Source: Planctomycetota bacterium (GTDB taxonomy: Bacteria > Planctomycetota > J058 > JAJDCP01). From it: DNA of 42,043 nt. Position 1 is the first letter of the stretch. Every line of letters starts with the position of its first letter. This document shows positions 1 through 8,557 of the stretch, piece by piece. The notes beneath the pieces are model-generated. The model made no database searches. It was given only the letters and a program-made list of their open reading frames with translations, and was not told where the DNA came from. The stretch covers positions 1 through 42,043 of the forward strand of contig JAJDCP010000141.1 of NCBI GenBank assembly GCA_029260765.1. The letters run 5' to 3'. Both the position numbers and the translations under genes were made by a program.

Positions 1-30
1 CTTCCGGCGCTCACAGAGCGCCGCTACAGA
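1..30. repeat. Dispersed palindromic repeat, partial copy A
   Basis: This stretch contains the perfect inverted repeat GGCGCT-CACAG-AGCGCC followed by GCTACAG. Nearly the same sequence recurs at 41945-41987 and the start of another copy at 42026-42043, so it belongs to an interspersed intergenic family. The window edge cuts off its left part. Confidence 0.7.
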
Positions 31-146
31 AGACGGATTCGAATCCTGTGCGCTTTCACGTAGCAGCAGGCAGTCGCAACGGATAGTAGCCCCCAAAAGC
101 CCTCCAGGCCGTTCGCATCGAACCCATGTCAGGAGCTCTGGGATCC

Positions 147-188
147 GAGCCCGAGCCCGACCCCGACCCCGAATCCGAACCCGAGTCG
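147..188. repeat. Imperfect hexamer tandem array (GAGCCC/GACCCC type)
   Basis: About seven consecutive hexamers of the form GA(G/C/A)(C/T)CC are visible: GAGCCC twice, GACCCC twice, then GAATCC, GAACCC and a diverged GAGTCG. The array is non-coding and lies downstream of secDF. It has the look of a degenerate microsatellite. A heptamer array of similar composition occurs at 20258-20292. Confidence 0.7.
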
Positions 189-240
189 GCCCGACCCGAC
201 CTTGGTCCCTCGCGCGCTGGCAAGCGAGCTCCCCCATCGC

Positions 241-266
241 AAACGGCGGGCACGAGCCCGCCGTTT
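241..266 (-). terminator. Strong hairpin after secDF, likely terminator
   Basis: A perfect 11-bp stem (AAACGGCGGGC / GCCCGCCGTTT) closes on the 4-nt loop ACGA and lies 23 nt past the secDF stop codon. On the minus strand the stem is followed only by a short TTT, so it lacks a classical long U-tract. Its symmetry would let it work in both directions. Confidence 0.6.
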
Positions 267-289
267 GGCCACTGGAAGAGCGCTGCGGG

Positions 290-3079
290 CTAGCCCGCCG
301 AGGCCGCTGTTGTCTGCATGATGTCCCACAACCAGCCGTGGTTCTGGTAGCTGAAGAACAGGCCGATGGCGATCAGCGCCGCGAACACCACCAGACAGAT
401 GGTCTGGACAGTCTTGCGCTTGCTGGTCAGCACCGAGCTGGCGACGAAAATCGATGAGTAGGTTCCGACTACGATCCCGCACATCAGCGCCATCGACAGG
501 CCTTCGATCACACCGACGCCCGACAGAGCCCAGAGAATGGCGACCGCGATGAAGGTCGTGAACGACGTCAGGATCGTACGGCTCAGGGTCTGGTTGATCG
601 ACGTATTCACGACGTCGAGGAAAGCCTCGCCCTTCTTCCGCTTCGCCGAGTTCTCGCGGATGCGGTCGAACACCACGATCGTGTCGTTCAACGAGTAGCC
701 GATGATCGTCAAGAAGGCTGCGATGATCGGCAGGTTGATCTTCAGGTCCAGCCCGATCAAGCCTCCGAGCGCGATGAAGCCCAGCGTGATCAACACGTCG
801 TGGACGAGCGCCAGTATCGAGGCGATGGCGAACTTGAACTCGAAGCGGAAGGTAATGTAGAGAATGATGCCGATCAGCGAGGCGAAGATCGCCAGGATCG
901 CCTTGTTCCGCAGCACGTTGGCGACTGCCGGGCCGATGGTGCTTACCAACGGGAAGGGCGCCGAGACGACCACACCGTCGCCGCGGGTCAGCCCATCGAT
1001 GCTGTTCTGCACCTGCTGGGCAATCTCGAGGGCGCGGCCCTGGGTCAGCGCGTCGTCGGCCACCGTGATGGTCGACTGGCGGAAGCGGGTCGCTCCAGCA
1101 ACCGGCGCAAGCTGGACGGTGGCCGTCAACCCGGTCTCTAGTTTCAGCCGCTGCTCGAGCAGCTGGACCGTTTTGTCATCCGTCATCGCAGCATCGGCGA
1201 ACTCGAGGTTGGCGAACAGCAGCAACGAGCCGGCGTCGTCGTCCGGTGCCAGGCGCACGATCTTCTGCACCTCTCCCGTCTCGGGGTGGCCCCAGCCCAA
1301 AGGCGCCAGGTCACTCCGGTAGCGGCTCTCCAGCTCATCCTGCAGCAGGTGCAGGCTGTTGCTGTCGGCTTCGTTTGGCAGGCGCGTGCGGATCAGGTAC
1401 TGCGAGGCTCCCGCAGCTCCCCCACCGATCGCCTGGATCTCGATCTCGTTGAAGGGGCTGCGCTCGTCGATCCGGATGTCTTTCAGGCTCTTCTCGAGGC
1501 CGTCCTTGGCCATGTCCTTGCGGAAGCTGACCCGCAGCTCGGTGCCCCCGGTGAAGTCGATGCCGAGCTTGTCGTCGCCGCGCGCGCTGAAGACTATGAA
1601 GCCCCCGAGGATCAAGACCAGCGACACGGTCATCGCGGTCTTCTTCTTGCCCATGAAGTCGATCTTGCGGTCGGCGCCGACCGCCTCAGCGAAGTTGAGC
1701 TCGGTCAGCTTCTCGGTGCCCACCAGCCAACCGAAGATCACCTTGGTGACGAACAGCGCACTGAACATCGAGGTCACGATACCGATGCACAACGCCAGGG
1801 CGAAGCCCTTGATCGGCCCTGTGCCGATCACATAGAGGATCGCGCCGGTCAGCAGCGTCGTGACGTTGGCGTCGAAGATCGTCCAGAAGGCGCGCTCGTA
1901 ACCAGCCTCGATCGCCTGGCGCAGGGAGAGGCCTCGCTTGAGCTCTTCGCGGATGCGCTCGAAGATCAGGATGTTGGCATCGACCGACATACCGACCGTC
2001 AGCAGAATGCCGGCAAAACCCGGCAGCGTGAGGGTGAAGTTGAAGATCACCATCACGCCCCACAGCAGCAGCAGGTTCACTGCCAAGCCGACGTCGGCGA
2101 CAATGCCTGCCTTGCGGTAGTAGGCGATCATGAAGGCGACCACGAGAATCAGGGCGAGCAGCATGGCCCGCAGCCCGCTCTCTTTGGCCTCTTGTCCGAG
2201 CAGGGCGCCGACCTTGTCTTCAAACTCGAAGCGCGGTTTGGCGACCAGGCTGCCGCTCTTCAGCACGATGATCAGATCTTTGACCTCTTCGTTGCTGAAG
2301 TTGCCGGTGATCTGCCCGTTGCTCGTGATCACGTCTTGAATCGTCGGGGCACTGACGATGGAGCCATCAAGGATGATGGCCATCTTCTTGCCCTTGCCGA
2401 AGTCGGTCAGACGTCCCATGCGGCGGCTGCCGTCGGAGGTGGTCGTGAACGAGACGATGTTCTGCCCTTGCAGGTTGACCGACGGGCGCACCTTGTCGAG
2501 GTGCGTACCGGTCACGACCATGTCTTCTTTCAGGTTTCTGACCAACAGGTAGTCGAACTCGTTGAATTCCGCGCTCATGGCCCGCTTGTTGGGGTCTTTT
2601 GCGGGGTCTTCGATGTCGTTCTTGACGACGTCGTACTCTTCACGCTCGACCTCGTAGGTTCCGCGCGCCTTCTTCTCCAGCAGATCCCTCAGGACACGTT
2701 GCTCCGCATTCTGCTGTTCGGCTTCGAGCAGGATCTTGAAGCTCAGGATTCCCGAAGTCTCGAGGATGTTGCGGATGCGGTCTTCTTCGGTCTTGCTGAG
2801 AGTCGGGATCTGCACCGTGATGTGGTTCTCACCCGAGGCGACGATGCGGACCTCTTTGTTGCCCTGGATGTCGATACGCCGTTGCAGGCCCTCGATGACA
2901 TCCTGGATCACATTCTCGCGCGCATCGGGGTCTTGCTGCCGGAGGTCGAGGCTGTAGACCAGCTGCGTCCCCCCCTTCAGATCGAGCCCCAGATCGACGG
3001 GCTTTACCACGGTCGCCCACAGTGCGAAAAGGCACATCACACCGATGAGGGCGAATTTCCATTTGTAGTCGCGGTACAT
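290..3079 (-). CDS. secDF: Fused protein translocase subunit SecDF
   Basis: Inner-membrane accessory of the SecYEG translocon, which uses the proton gradient to help pull exported proteins into the periplasm. The 929 residues hold a SecD half and a SecF half. SecD shows an N-terminal membrane segment, the D1 motif LGLDLKGGTQL (about residues 30-42) and SVDANILIFERIREE (about 368). SecF starts near residue 480, with LGIDFTGGTELRV (about 503) and YSLNDTIVVFDRIREN (about 796). The stretch between the first SecF helix and the next membrane segment is about 210 residues, roughly twice the usual SecF periplasmic domain. The ATG start has GGAGG 10 nt upstream. yajC precedes it by 41 nt and the two are probably co-transcribed. 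SecD-SecF fusion is known in several phyla, including Bacillota, Bacteroidota and Planctomycetota. Confidence 0.97.
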   Translation of the reverse strand: MYRDYKWKFALIGVMCLFALWATVVKPVDLGLDLKGGTQLVYSLDLRQQDPDARENVIQDVIEGLQRRIDIQGNKEVRIVASGENHITVQIPTLSKTEEDRIRNILETSGILSFKILLEAEQQNAEQRVLRDLLEKKARGTYEVEREEYDVVKNDIEDPAKDPNKRAMSAEFNEFDYLLVRNLKEDMVVTGTHLDKVRPSVNLQGQNIVSFTTTSDGSRRMGRLTDFGKGKKMAIILDGSIVSAPTIQDVITSNGQITGNFSNEEVKDLIIVLKSGSLVAKPRFEFEDKVGALLGQEAKESGLRAMLLALILVVAFMIAYYRKAGIVADVGLAVNLLLLWGVMVIFNFTLTLPGFAGILLTVGMSVDANILIFERIREELKRGLSLRQAIEAGYERAFWTIFDANVTTLLTGAILYVIGTGPIKGFALALCIGIVTSMFSALFVTKVIFGWLVGTEKLTELNFAEAVGADRKIDFMGKKKTAMTVSLVLILGGFIVFSARGDDKLGIDFTGGTELRVSFRKDMAKDGLEKSLKDIRIDERSPFNEIEIQAIGGGAAGASQYLIRTRLPNEADSNSLHLLQDELESRYRSDLAPLGWGHPETGEVQKIVRLAPDDDAGSLLLFANLEFADAAMTDDKTVQLLEQRLKLETGLTATVQLAPVAGATRFRQSTITVADDALTQGRALEIAQQVQNSIDGLTRGDGVVVSAPFPLVSTIGPAVANVLRNKAILAIFASLIGIILYITFRFEFKFAIASILALVHDVLITLGFIALGGLIGLDLKINLPIIAAFLTIIGYSLNDTIVVFDRIRENSAKRKKGEAFLDVVNTSINQTLSRTILTSFTTFIAVAILWALSGVGVIEGLSMALMCGIVVGTYSSIFVASSVLTSKRKTVQTICLVVFAALIAIGLFFSYQNHGWLWDIMQTTAASAG

Positions 3080-3120
3080 CCCTTGCCCGCCTCCAATCGT
3101 TCTCTTCGTCTTTGCTGGTT

Positions 3121-3465
3121 CTACTCGGACTTCTTGTCCGACGTTTCGGTGAAGACCTGGGCGATGGACGTCTTGGAAACCCGCAGGCAGACGCCCTTGC
3201 CCTCATCAACCTTGATAGAGATCTCGTCGTCTTTGACTTTGTCGACGATGCCGTGGATGCCTCCAGCGGTCATGATCTTGTCGTTCTTCTTCAGATTCTC
3301 GAGCAACGACTTGTGGTCAGACTGGCGCTTGCGCTCAGGCCTCCACATGAAGAAGTAGACAACCACGATCACAATGCCGACAAACAGGATGGTGCTGTAA
3401 TCACCCCCAGGCATTGCTTGAGCTGGCATCAGAAGACCAGAAGTCAGGACCCAAACTGCGTTCAC
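3121..3465 (-). CDS. yajC: Sec translocase accessory subunit YajC
   Basis: Small single-span inner-membrane protein that associates with SecDF. The 114 residues have an N-terminal hydrophobic stretch, the membrane helix TILFVGIVIVVVYFFMW and then the family hallmark RPERKRQSDHKSLLENLKKN and a GGIHG turn. The GTG start at 3465 is chosen because GGAGG lies 5 nt upstream. An in-frame ATG at 3513 would add 16 residues (MTACRPTLGVHHREAR) that do not look like YajC and has no better ribosome site. It is first in the yajC-secDF unit and is served by the promoter candidate at 3527-3554. Confidence 0.95.
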   Translation of the reverse strand: MNAVWVLTSGLLMPAQAMPGGDYSTILFVGIVIVVVYFFMWRPERKRQSDHKSLLENLKKNDKIMTAGGIHGIVDKVKDDEISIKVDEGKGVCLRVSKTSIAQVFTETSDKKSE

Positions 3466-3526
3466 GCGTGCCTCCCGGTGATGGACACCCAGGGTTGGAC
3501 GGCAAGCCGTCAAATTCGAGCGGACG

Positions 3527-3554
3527 ATTCTATCCGCGCGGCGCCGAGTTGCAA
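3527..3554 (-). promoter_or_regulatory. Sigma-70-type promoter for yajC-secDF
   Basis: Read on the minus strand, TTGCAA (3549-3554) and TAGAAT (3527-3532) are separated by 16 nt. This places transcription start near 3520, about 55 nt before the yajC GTG. Five of six bases match the -10 consensus and four of six the -35. Confidence 0.55.
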
Positions 3555-3693
3555 GCCCCAGAAAAGGGCTTGCCCGCTAAGAAGGTCGGCTCCTTCGAGG
3601 GGGGACCTGTGCCTGGCAGCTCAGAAAGGGGCTGCAGTCCGGCTGGGACACCGGCACTTCGGCATTGCCGTCGTAATCGTGCCGTGTTTCAGC

Positions 3694-3699
3694 TATAAC
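3694..3699 (+). promoter_or_regulatory. Possible -10 element for the cNMP-fold gene
   Basis: TATAAC lies about 99 nt before the chosen start at 3798. No good -35 is seen at 16-18 nt; the nearest TTGCCG (3665-3670) is 23 nt away. The rest of the 332-nt divergent gap 3466-3797 shows only this element and the minus-strand promoter. Confidence 0.3.
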
Positions 3700-3797
3700 C
3701 ATTGCAACGCAATCTGGATGCGGAGCCAATGCTATACAGGGTCACCCTTACTGCGAAACGTGTGCATCAATGCCCTCTCTACAGTCAGGGCGATCAG

Positions 3798-4778
3798 ATG
3801 GAGATCTCGTTTCCGCGCATCGTCAAAGAGGGCTCGGACGAAATCTGTGCGTTGACGCTCTCCGAGTTCCTTCCCTACCTCTACAAGAAGTTCCGTGGCA
3901 TCGGTCATGACGGCGACCATATGGACTTCAAAGTCTGCCATGGTTGCGAGTTGCAGGGGGCGTGGGTCGGTTTCGTCGTGTCCTCCCAGCCCGAAGAGAG
4001 CGACTCGGTGAAGACCGAGAAGATCCAGAAAACGACGGAGCGGCTGCGTGGCATCAGCTTGTTTGAGAAGATCCCCAATATCGGGCTGCTGACTCTGGCC
4101 GAGATGCTCGACGAGATCGAAGTGCCCGAAGGCGAGACCATCCTCTCCGAAGGCGAGCATGGCGACGGACTCTATGCGGTCCACAGCGGGCGCTGCCTGG
4201 TGTACAAGAAAGAAGAAGAGACCCACTTCGCCGAAGTTCTGCCCGGGGAATGTTTTGGCGAGATGTCGATCCTGACAGACCAGCCCTGCTCGGCGACCAT
4301 CAAGGCGGGCGAGGACACAGTGGTCTACAGGGTGGCGAAGGCCGATGTGTTCAAGCTGACCAGCTCGTATCCGGCGCTGGCGAATTACTTCTCGAAGTTG
4401 TTGGCCGAGCGTCTGAAGAAGACGAACTCCCAGATGGTCGAGAAGCTTGCGAGTGGCTTCTCGGGCACCTTGGCGCACATGTCGCCGGCCGAGCTGATCC
4501 AGGCGATCGATGCCGCCGACAAGGGCGGCAAGTTGACCGTCGATGGCTCCAAGCACAACCTCGAGCTCGAGTTCCAATCGGGCATGATCTACGGGATCAC
4601 CGGCGACTACGATGAGGATCCCCAGGAGTGTTTCTACAACTTCCTTAATTGGAAGCACGGCTCATTCACCTTCGCGCCGGGCAGTATCGAGACGGCCGGC
4701 CGCCATCCCTTCGATCCCACTGCCTTGCTGATCAACGGCCTGCGTATGCAGGATGAGCAGCGCGTCGGTCCCCACTGA
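3798..4778 (+). CDS. Cyclic-nucleotide-binding-fold protein with C-terminal DUF4388 domain
   Basis: Probable cytoplasmic signalling adaptor of 326 residues. Residues 1-85 are unassigned. Residues 88-206 form a cNMP-binding beta-barrel, with EGETILSEGEHGDGLYAVHSG and the phosphate-binding-cassette region GECFGEMSILTDQPCSATI (150-168). Residues 221-320 match the DUF4388/PatA-N pattern (GTLAHMSPAELIQAID, then a W-x-x-GSFTF ending). There is no helix-turn-helix, so it is not a Crp-type regulator. The Arg that normally contacts the cyclic phosphate is Cys164, so canonical cAMP/cGMP binding is doubtful, although the preceding Glu155 is kept. The ATG at 3798 follows AGGG by 7 nt; an upstream in-frame ATG at 3729 is less likely. 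A secretin gene follows after 257 nt. Function unknown. Confidence 0.85.
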   Translation: MEISFPRIVKEGSDEICALTLSEFLPYLYKKFRGIGHDGDHMDFKVCHGCELQGAWVGFVVSSQPEESDSVKTEKIQKTTERLRGISLFEKIPNIGLLTLAEMLDEIEVPEGETILSEGEHGDGLYAVHSGRCLVYKKEEETHFAEVLPGECFGEMSILTDQPCSATIKAGEDTVVYRVAKADVFKLTSSYPALANYFSKLLAERLKKTNSQMVEKLASGFSGTLAHMSPAELIQAIDAADKGGKLTVDGSKHNLELEFQSGMIYGITGDYDEDPQECFYNFLNWKHGSFTFAPGSIETAGRHPFDPTALLINGLRMQDEQRVGPH

Positions 4779-5035
4779 ACCCTCCGCCGCCCGTCAACAA
4801 AAGCTTGCAAATCGCTGGGCTTTGAAGACACTGTGCTCTCCGTGGGCAGCAGGAGTCACCCGGGTCGCAGCTTTCTCGCGGCGCCCTGAACATTGATGGC
4901 TCCCGAGACGTTGAAGTGGTAGTACATGACGGCAGGCGTCGGTTCGGCCGTCTCGAGGGTGGGGAAGCGCTGTTTCCCCCCGTCCCAGACTCCCTTGTGA
5001 TGGGAAGGCTGGGCAACTGTCGACCAGGAGGCCTC

Positions 5036-7174
5036 ATGTCGCTCCGCATCTCCCTCACCAAGCTGCTCGCCTGCTGCCTGCTGCTCCTCCCGGCCCTCCA
5101 GGCCCAAGACGAGCCATTCGAAGACACGAACTACGAGATTCTGGTCCGCAAGGACGCCCAGTTCGAGGTCGAAGAGCTGCTGCGCGACGTCTCGCTGAAG
5201 ATCAACCGCCTGATCGTGCCCGACCAGGCCCTGCAGGGAGTGAAGATCCGCTTCCTCGATGATCTGAAGCTGAACTACAGACTGCTGCGCGCGATCCTGG
5301 CCATGTACGACGTCGAGTTGGTGCACGAGCGCATCGGTGATCGCGAGATCATCAAGGCCTACCTGCAGCGCAACTTGATGAGCCGCGAGATCGGCAAGGC
5401 GACGCGCTTCTTCGGCGTCGACGAGCCGCTACCCAGCGTCAATGAGGTGGTGACGGCTGTCGTCCACGTCGAGTATGCCAATGTCGAGCAGGTGTTTGCC
5501 CAGATCCGGGCGATGATGGCGCGCGACCGCGACCGGCTGGGCAACATCCTGTACGTCAAGGGACAGCCGGACCTGATCATCACCGACAAGGCTCCCAACG
5601 TACGCTTCTACAAGACGATCATCCAAGCGATCGACCAACCGCCGGAAGATCTGACCATCCGGACCGTCCAGCTCAAGAACGCGCTGGCCGAAGAGGTGGC
5701 GGCCCTGGCGACCAATATCGTCAATGCCAAGTTCACCGTGCAGACCGAGCGTGGCCTCAACGTCTCGGCCAAGCCGCAGATCCTGGCAGACCGTCGTACC
5801 AACAAGGTCATTCTGTTCGCTCTGGAAACGGACGTCAGCGACCTGTTGACGATGATTGAAGAGTTGGATGTCGAGGTCGATCCGCCCGAGTCGATCCACT
5901 ACGTGATCCGCTTGAAGAACGCGGATGCGCTCGAAGTGGCAGACAAGCTCAACGAGCTGTTCACGGGAGTCTCTTCCGGAAGCGGGGCCTCGCGGCAACG
6001 CAACCGCACCAACGGCTCATCGCCACCGATCTCACGTCCTGCGGCACCTGCCGGAGGCGGGGCGAACGATGCGGCGACGCTCAATCCCGCCCAGGCGGAC
6101 ATCCCGACCCGCATCGTCGCCAACGAGCCGACCAACACCCTGATCATCCAGGCGTCGCCCGAAGAGTACGAAGCGATCCAGGAGATCATCGCCGAGCTCG
6201 ACAAGAAACGCACCCGCGTCTATATCGAGGCTCAGGTCTGGGAAGTCACCGTCTCGAGCGACTTCCAGTTCGGCGTCGAGCTGGCCACGATCGACAATGC
6301 GCATCCGGGCTCGACGCGCGGCCTCGGAGCGACGGCCTTTGGCCTGTCGACCCTGTCTGCCACCACCGACGCCGATGGCAATGTCACCAACATCGGCCGC
6401 TTTCCGGGCAGCGTGGGCCTCGGCGGTCCTTCGCTCGAAGACGGTCTGACCTTTGCCCTCACCCGGGGCGCCTTCGATAAGCTTCCCCTGATCATCCAGG
6501 CCCTGGGGGCCGACAACCGGGCGAACCTGCTGACGACCCCGTTTGCGGTCACCAACGATGGGGAAGAGGCTGTGTTCTCCGTTTCGCAGAACGAGCCCTT
6601 CCGGGTTACGACCTCGACCTCGGCTGTGGCCAACGCGGGCTTCGAGTATGCGACCGCAGAATCGAATTTGACCATCCGTCCCCGCGTGAGCTCGGATGAG
6701 ACCCTGACGCTCGACGTCGAGCTCGAGATCGAGAGCTTCACGGCAGCCGCGGCCGGAGACGGTGCGCCGCCTCCCTCAAGTAGCCGGCGCTACCAGGGCA
6801 TCGTGACGGTCCCCAACAACCGCTACGTCGTGTTCGGCGGCCTCGAGCAGGTGTCTGAGACCGAGTCGGTGACCAAGGTGCCGTTTCTCGGCGACATTCC
6901 TGTCCTCGGCTACCTCTTTCAGCGTCTGTCCCAGCGTCAGTCGCGGACCCGCATCTACATCTTCATCCGTCCGATCATCTTCTCGAGCGAGAAGTTTGAG
7001 AAGATCAGCCGCGCTTCGAAGTTCCTGCGCGATCGCATCCGGGCGGCCAGCCTGCATGCCCAGGAGAGCGCGGTCCTTCCCCCGGATGTGGTGCACAAGC
7101 GTTGGGCCACGGTCCAGGGGCAGGTCAACTACCTGTTCGACGGCTTGCGGGATCCCTTGAGCGACAGGCCCTGA
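5036..7174 (+). CDS. gspD: Type II secretion/type IV pilus secretin (GspD-like)
   Basis: Outer-membrane channel protein of 712 residues. It has a signal peptide (MSLRISLTKLLACCLLLLPALQA), an N0-like domain (about 30-105) and several N-type domains, visible as repeated VQLKNA-EEVA, IRLKNADALEVADKLNELF and NEPTNTLIIQA segments. A Ser/Gly/Pro linker (about 314-351) sits inside the last N domain. The C-terminal beta-barrel carries the secretin signature VPFLGDIPVLGYLFQ (about 614-629). Length and domain order fit GspD better than PilQ, which has AMIN domains. The ATG is chosen because AGGAG lies 5 nt upstream and a signal peptide follows directly; an in-frame start at 4916 lacks both. No other secretion gene is adjacent; PilT and an MshEN protein lie over 27 kb away. 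No convincing promoter was seen in the 257-nt gap upstream. Confidence 0.92.
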   Translation: MSLRISLTKLLACCLLLLPALQAQDEPFEDTNYEILVRKDAQFEVEELLRDVSLKINRLIVPDQALQGVKIRFLDDLKLNYRLLRAILAMYDVELVHERIGDREIIKAYLQRNLMSREIGKATRFFGVDEPLPSVNEVVTAVVHVEYANVEQVFAQIRAMMARDRDRLGNILYVKGQPDLIITDKAPNVRFYKTIIQAIDQPPEDLTIRTVQLKNALAEEVAALATNIVNAKFTVQTERGLNVSAKPQILADRRTNKVILFALETDVSDLLTMIEELDVEVDPPESIHYVIRLKNADALEVADKLNELFTGVSSGSGASRQRNRTNGSSPPISRPAAPAGGGANDAATLNPAQADIPTRIVANEPTNTLIIQASPEEYEAIQEIIAELDKKRTRVYIEAQVWEVTVSSDFQFGVELATIDNAHPGSTRGLGATAFGLSTLSATTDADGNVTNIGRFPGSVGLGGPSLEDGLTFALTRGAFDKLPLIIQALGADNRANLLTTPFAVTNDGEEAVFSVSQNEPFRVTTSTSAVANAGFEYATAESNLTIRPRVSSDETLTLDVELEIESFTAAAAGDGAPPPSSSRRYQGIVTVPNNRYVVFGGLEQVSETESVTKVPFLGDIPVLGYLFQRLSQRQSRTRIYIFIRPIIFSSEKFEKISRASKFLRDRIRAASLHAQESAVLPPDVVHKRWATVQGQVNYLFDGLRDPLSDRP

Positions 7175-7358
7175 TCTCTGGCCAGGCCCGGATCCGTCAC
7201 CAGGTTCGTAGCGAGGACCCGGATGGCCGCGTGAATTCGGGCTTGAGCAGCGCAGACGCTACGGTGTATCTTCGAGCAGCGAGAGGTCGAATTCGCCGGT
7301 CAGGCGGGGCCGCAGTAAAAACTGGTGACGGTTTCGGGCCAGGGCCCTCTTTTTGCCG

Positions 7359-7364
7359 TATAGT
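7359..7364 (+). promoter_or_regulatory. Possible -10 element before the phosphatase gene
   Basis: TATAGT lies 64 nt before the GTG start at 7429, preceded by a T-rich run. No recognisable -35 is seen at normal spacing, so this is tentative. Nothing else was recognised in the 254-nt gap 7175-7428. Confidence 0.3.
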
Positions 7365-7428
7365 GGAACCATACCTCGGCCGCCTCGCTGGCGCGCCCAG
7401 CGGGAGGGTCTACCCCTCGGGGAGCGTC

Positions 7429-8523
7429 GTGTACTGGCTCCGATGGATTCGTGGTGGCCGTGTGCTCCGCCTGCCCGCGCGGGGCACGGCCTATGTCGTC
7501 TCCGACCTGCACGGCCACCTGCTCGACTTCCGAGCCATCGTCGACGCGATCGAGCTGATTCCCAGGCTTGAGGCCGGAGAACAGGTCCATCTCGTGTTGC
7601 TCGGCGACGCGGGCGACCTCGAGCGCCACCGCTGGATCGATAAGCGCGTCTCCGAAGACGATGATGCCCGGCTGTTCGATCTGCTGATCGAGCTCGAGCG
7701 ACGTTTTCCGGCGCATGTCCACTACATCGAAGGCAACCACGATTTCCACGTGTTGCGCATCTTCGAAGAGCTCCGAAGCTTCCAACAGACGCACGGAGTG
7801 AGCGGCCACCCGGACAAGACGACCATTCAGGGCTACTTCAACGAGTTTACCGCCGAATACGGCGAGGCTTGCTTCCGCGTCAATCTGGAGCCCTACGACT
7901 TCGTCTGGCGGGCCCGCCCGCGGCATCTGGCGTACATGGCGCGGAGTCGACTGATGGCGCTGGCTCCCAACGGCCTGGTCTGCGTACATGCAGGGCCGGG
8001 CCGCCGCGACTCGGGCAGGATGGCGCCGGTCTGGCTCGACCGGGCCTTCCGCGAGCGCTGCCTGCGGCTCGTGCCCGAGCGCATGATGGCCAGTCTCTAC
8101 TACCAGTTGTTGAACAACCGTTACCCCAACGACTACTCCCTCGACGACCTGCGTGCATTCCTGACCGCAGTCGGAGGGAGCATCATGGTCTCGGGCCACT
8201 CGCCCCTGCCGCAATTCCGGGCCGGGCCGAACGCGACCATCGACGGCTGTGCCATCCACCATGGCTTGATCAGCATCGGGGGCCAGCAAGCCGTGTTGGG
8301 AAGCAGCTACGGCTGCCTCCCCGGCCAGAAACGCTTTCTTGCCTTCGATCTCGCCAAACCCTATACATCTATCGAAGATCTCGTGCCCGGGCAGGAGATT
8401 CTCGATGTTCCCAAGGCGCATCGACCGAGCATCCTCGACGACAGCGCGGAGATCGAGGTTCCCAACATGGTCGAGGTCTTCGAGCTCCCGCAAGAAACCG
8501 AATCCTCTGAAGGTCGCGCTTGA
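7429..8523 (+). CDS. PPP/calcineurin-like metallophosphatase
   Basis: Predicted two-metal phosphoesterase of 364 residues. The three metal-binding blocks appear in order: SDLHGH (25-30, usual GDxHG), GDAGD (59-63, usual GDxxD) and GNHD (102-105), with a late SGHSPLP supplying a histidine ligand. This layout is that of the PPP/calcineurin-like fold; whether the substrate is phospho-Ser/Thr protein or a small molecule cannot be told. The GTG start is chosen because GGGGAG lies 4 nt upstream and the domain begins soon after. Upstream in-frame codons read as Gly/Arg-rich non-coding-like sequence. rlmN follows after 34 nt on the same strand, so they probably share a transcript. No signal peptide is visible, so it should be cytoplasmic. 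Confidence 0.85.
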   Translation: MYWLRWIRGGRVLRLPARGTAYVVSDLHGHLLDFRAIVDAIELIPRLEAGEQVHLVLLGDAGDLERHRWIDKRVSEDDDARLFDLLIELERRFPAHVHYIEGNHDFHVLRIFEELRSFQQTHGVSGHPDKTTIQGYFNEFTAEYGEACFRVNLEPYDFVWRARPRHLAYMARSRLMALAPNGLVCVHAGPGRRDSGRMAPVWLDRAFRERCLRLVPERMMASLYYQLLNNRYPNDYSLDDLRAFLTAVGGSIMVSGHSPLPQFRAGPNATIDGCAIHHGLISIGGQQAVLGSSYGCLPGQKRFLAFDLAKPYTSIEDLVPGQEILDVPKAHRPSILDDSAEIEVPNMVEVFELPQETESSEGRA

Positions 8524-8557
8524 GCGGGCGCCCGTTGCACGCCACCAGGAGCCGTCG

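Noticed and set aside
1286..3358. 690-codon plus-strand frame opposite secDF
   Set aside because: Asp/His/Gln-rich reverse image of SecDF codons. secDF on the minus strand is certain.
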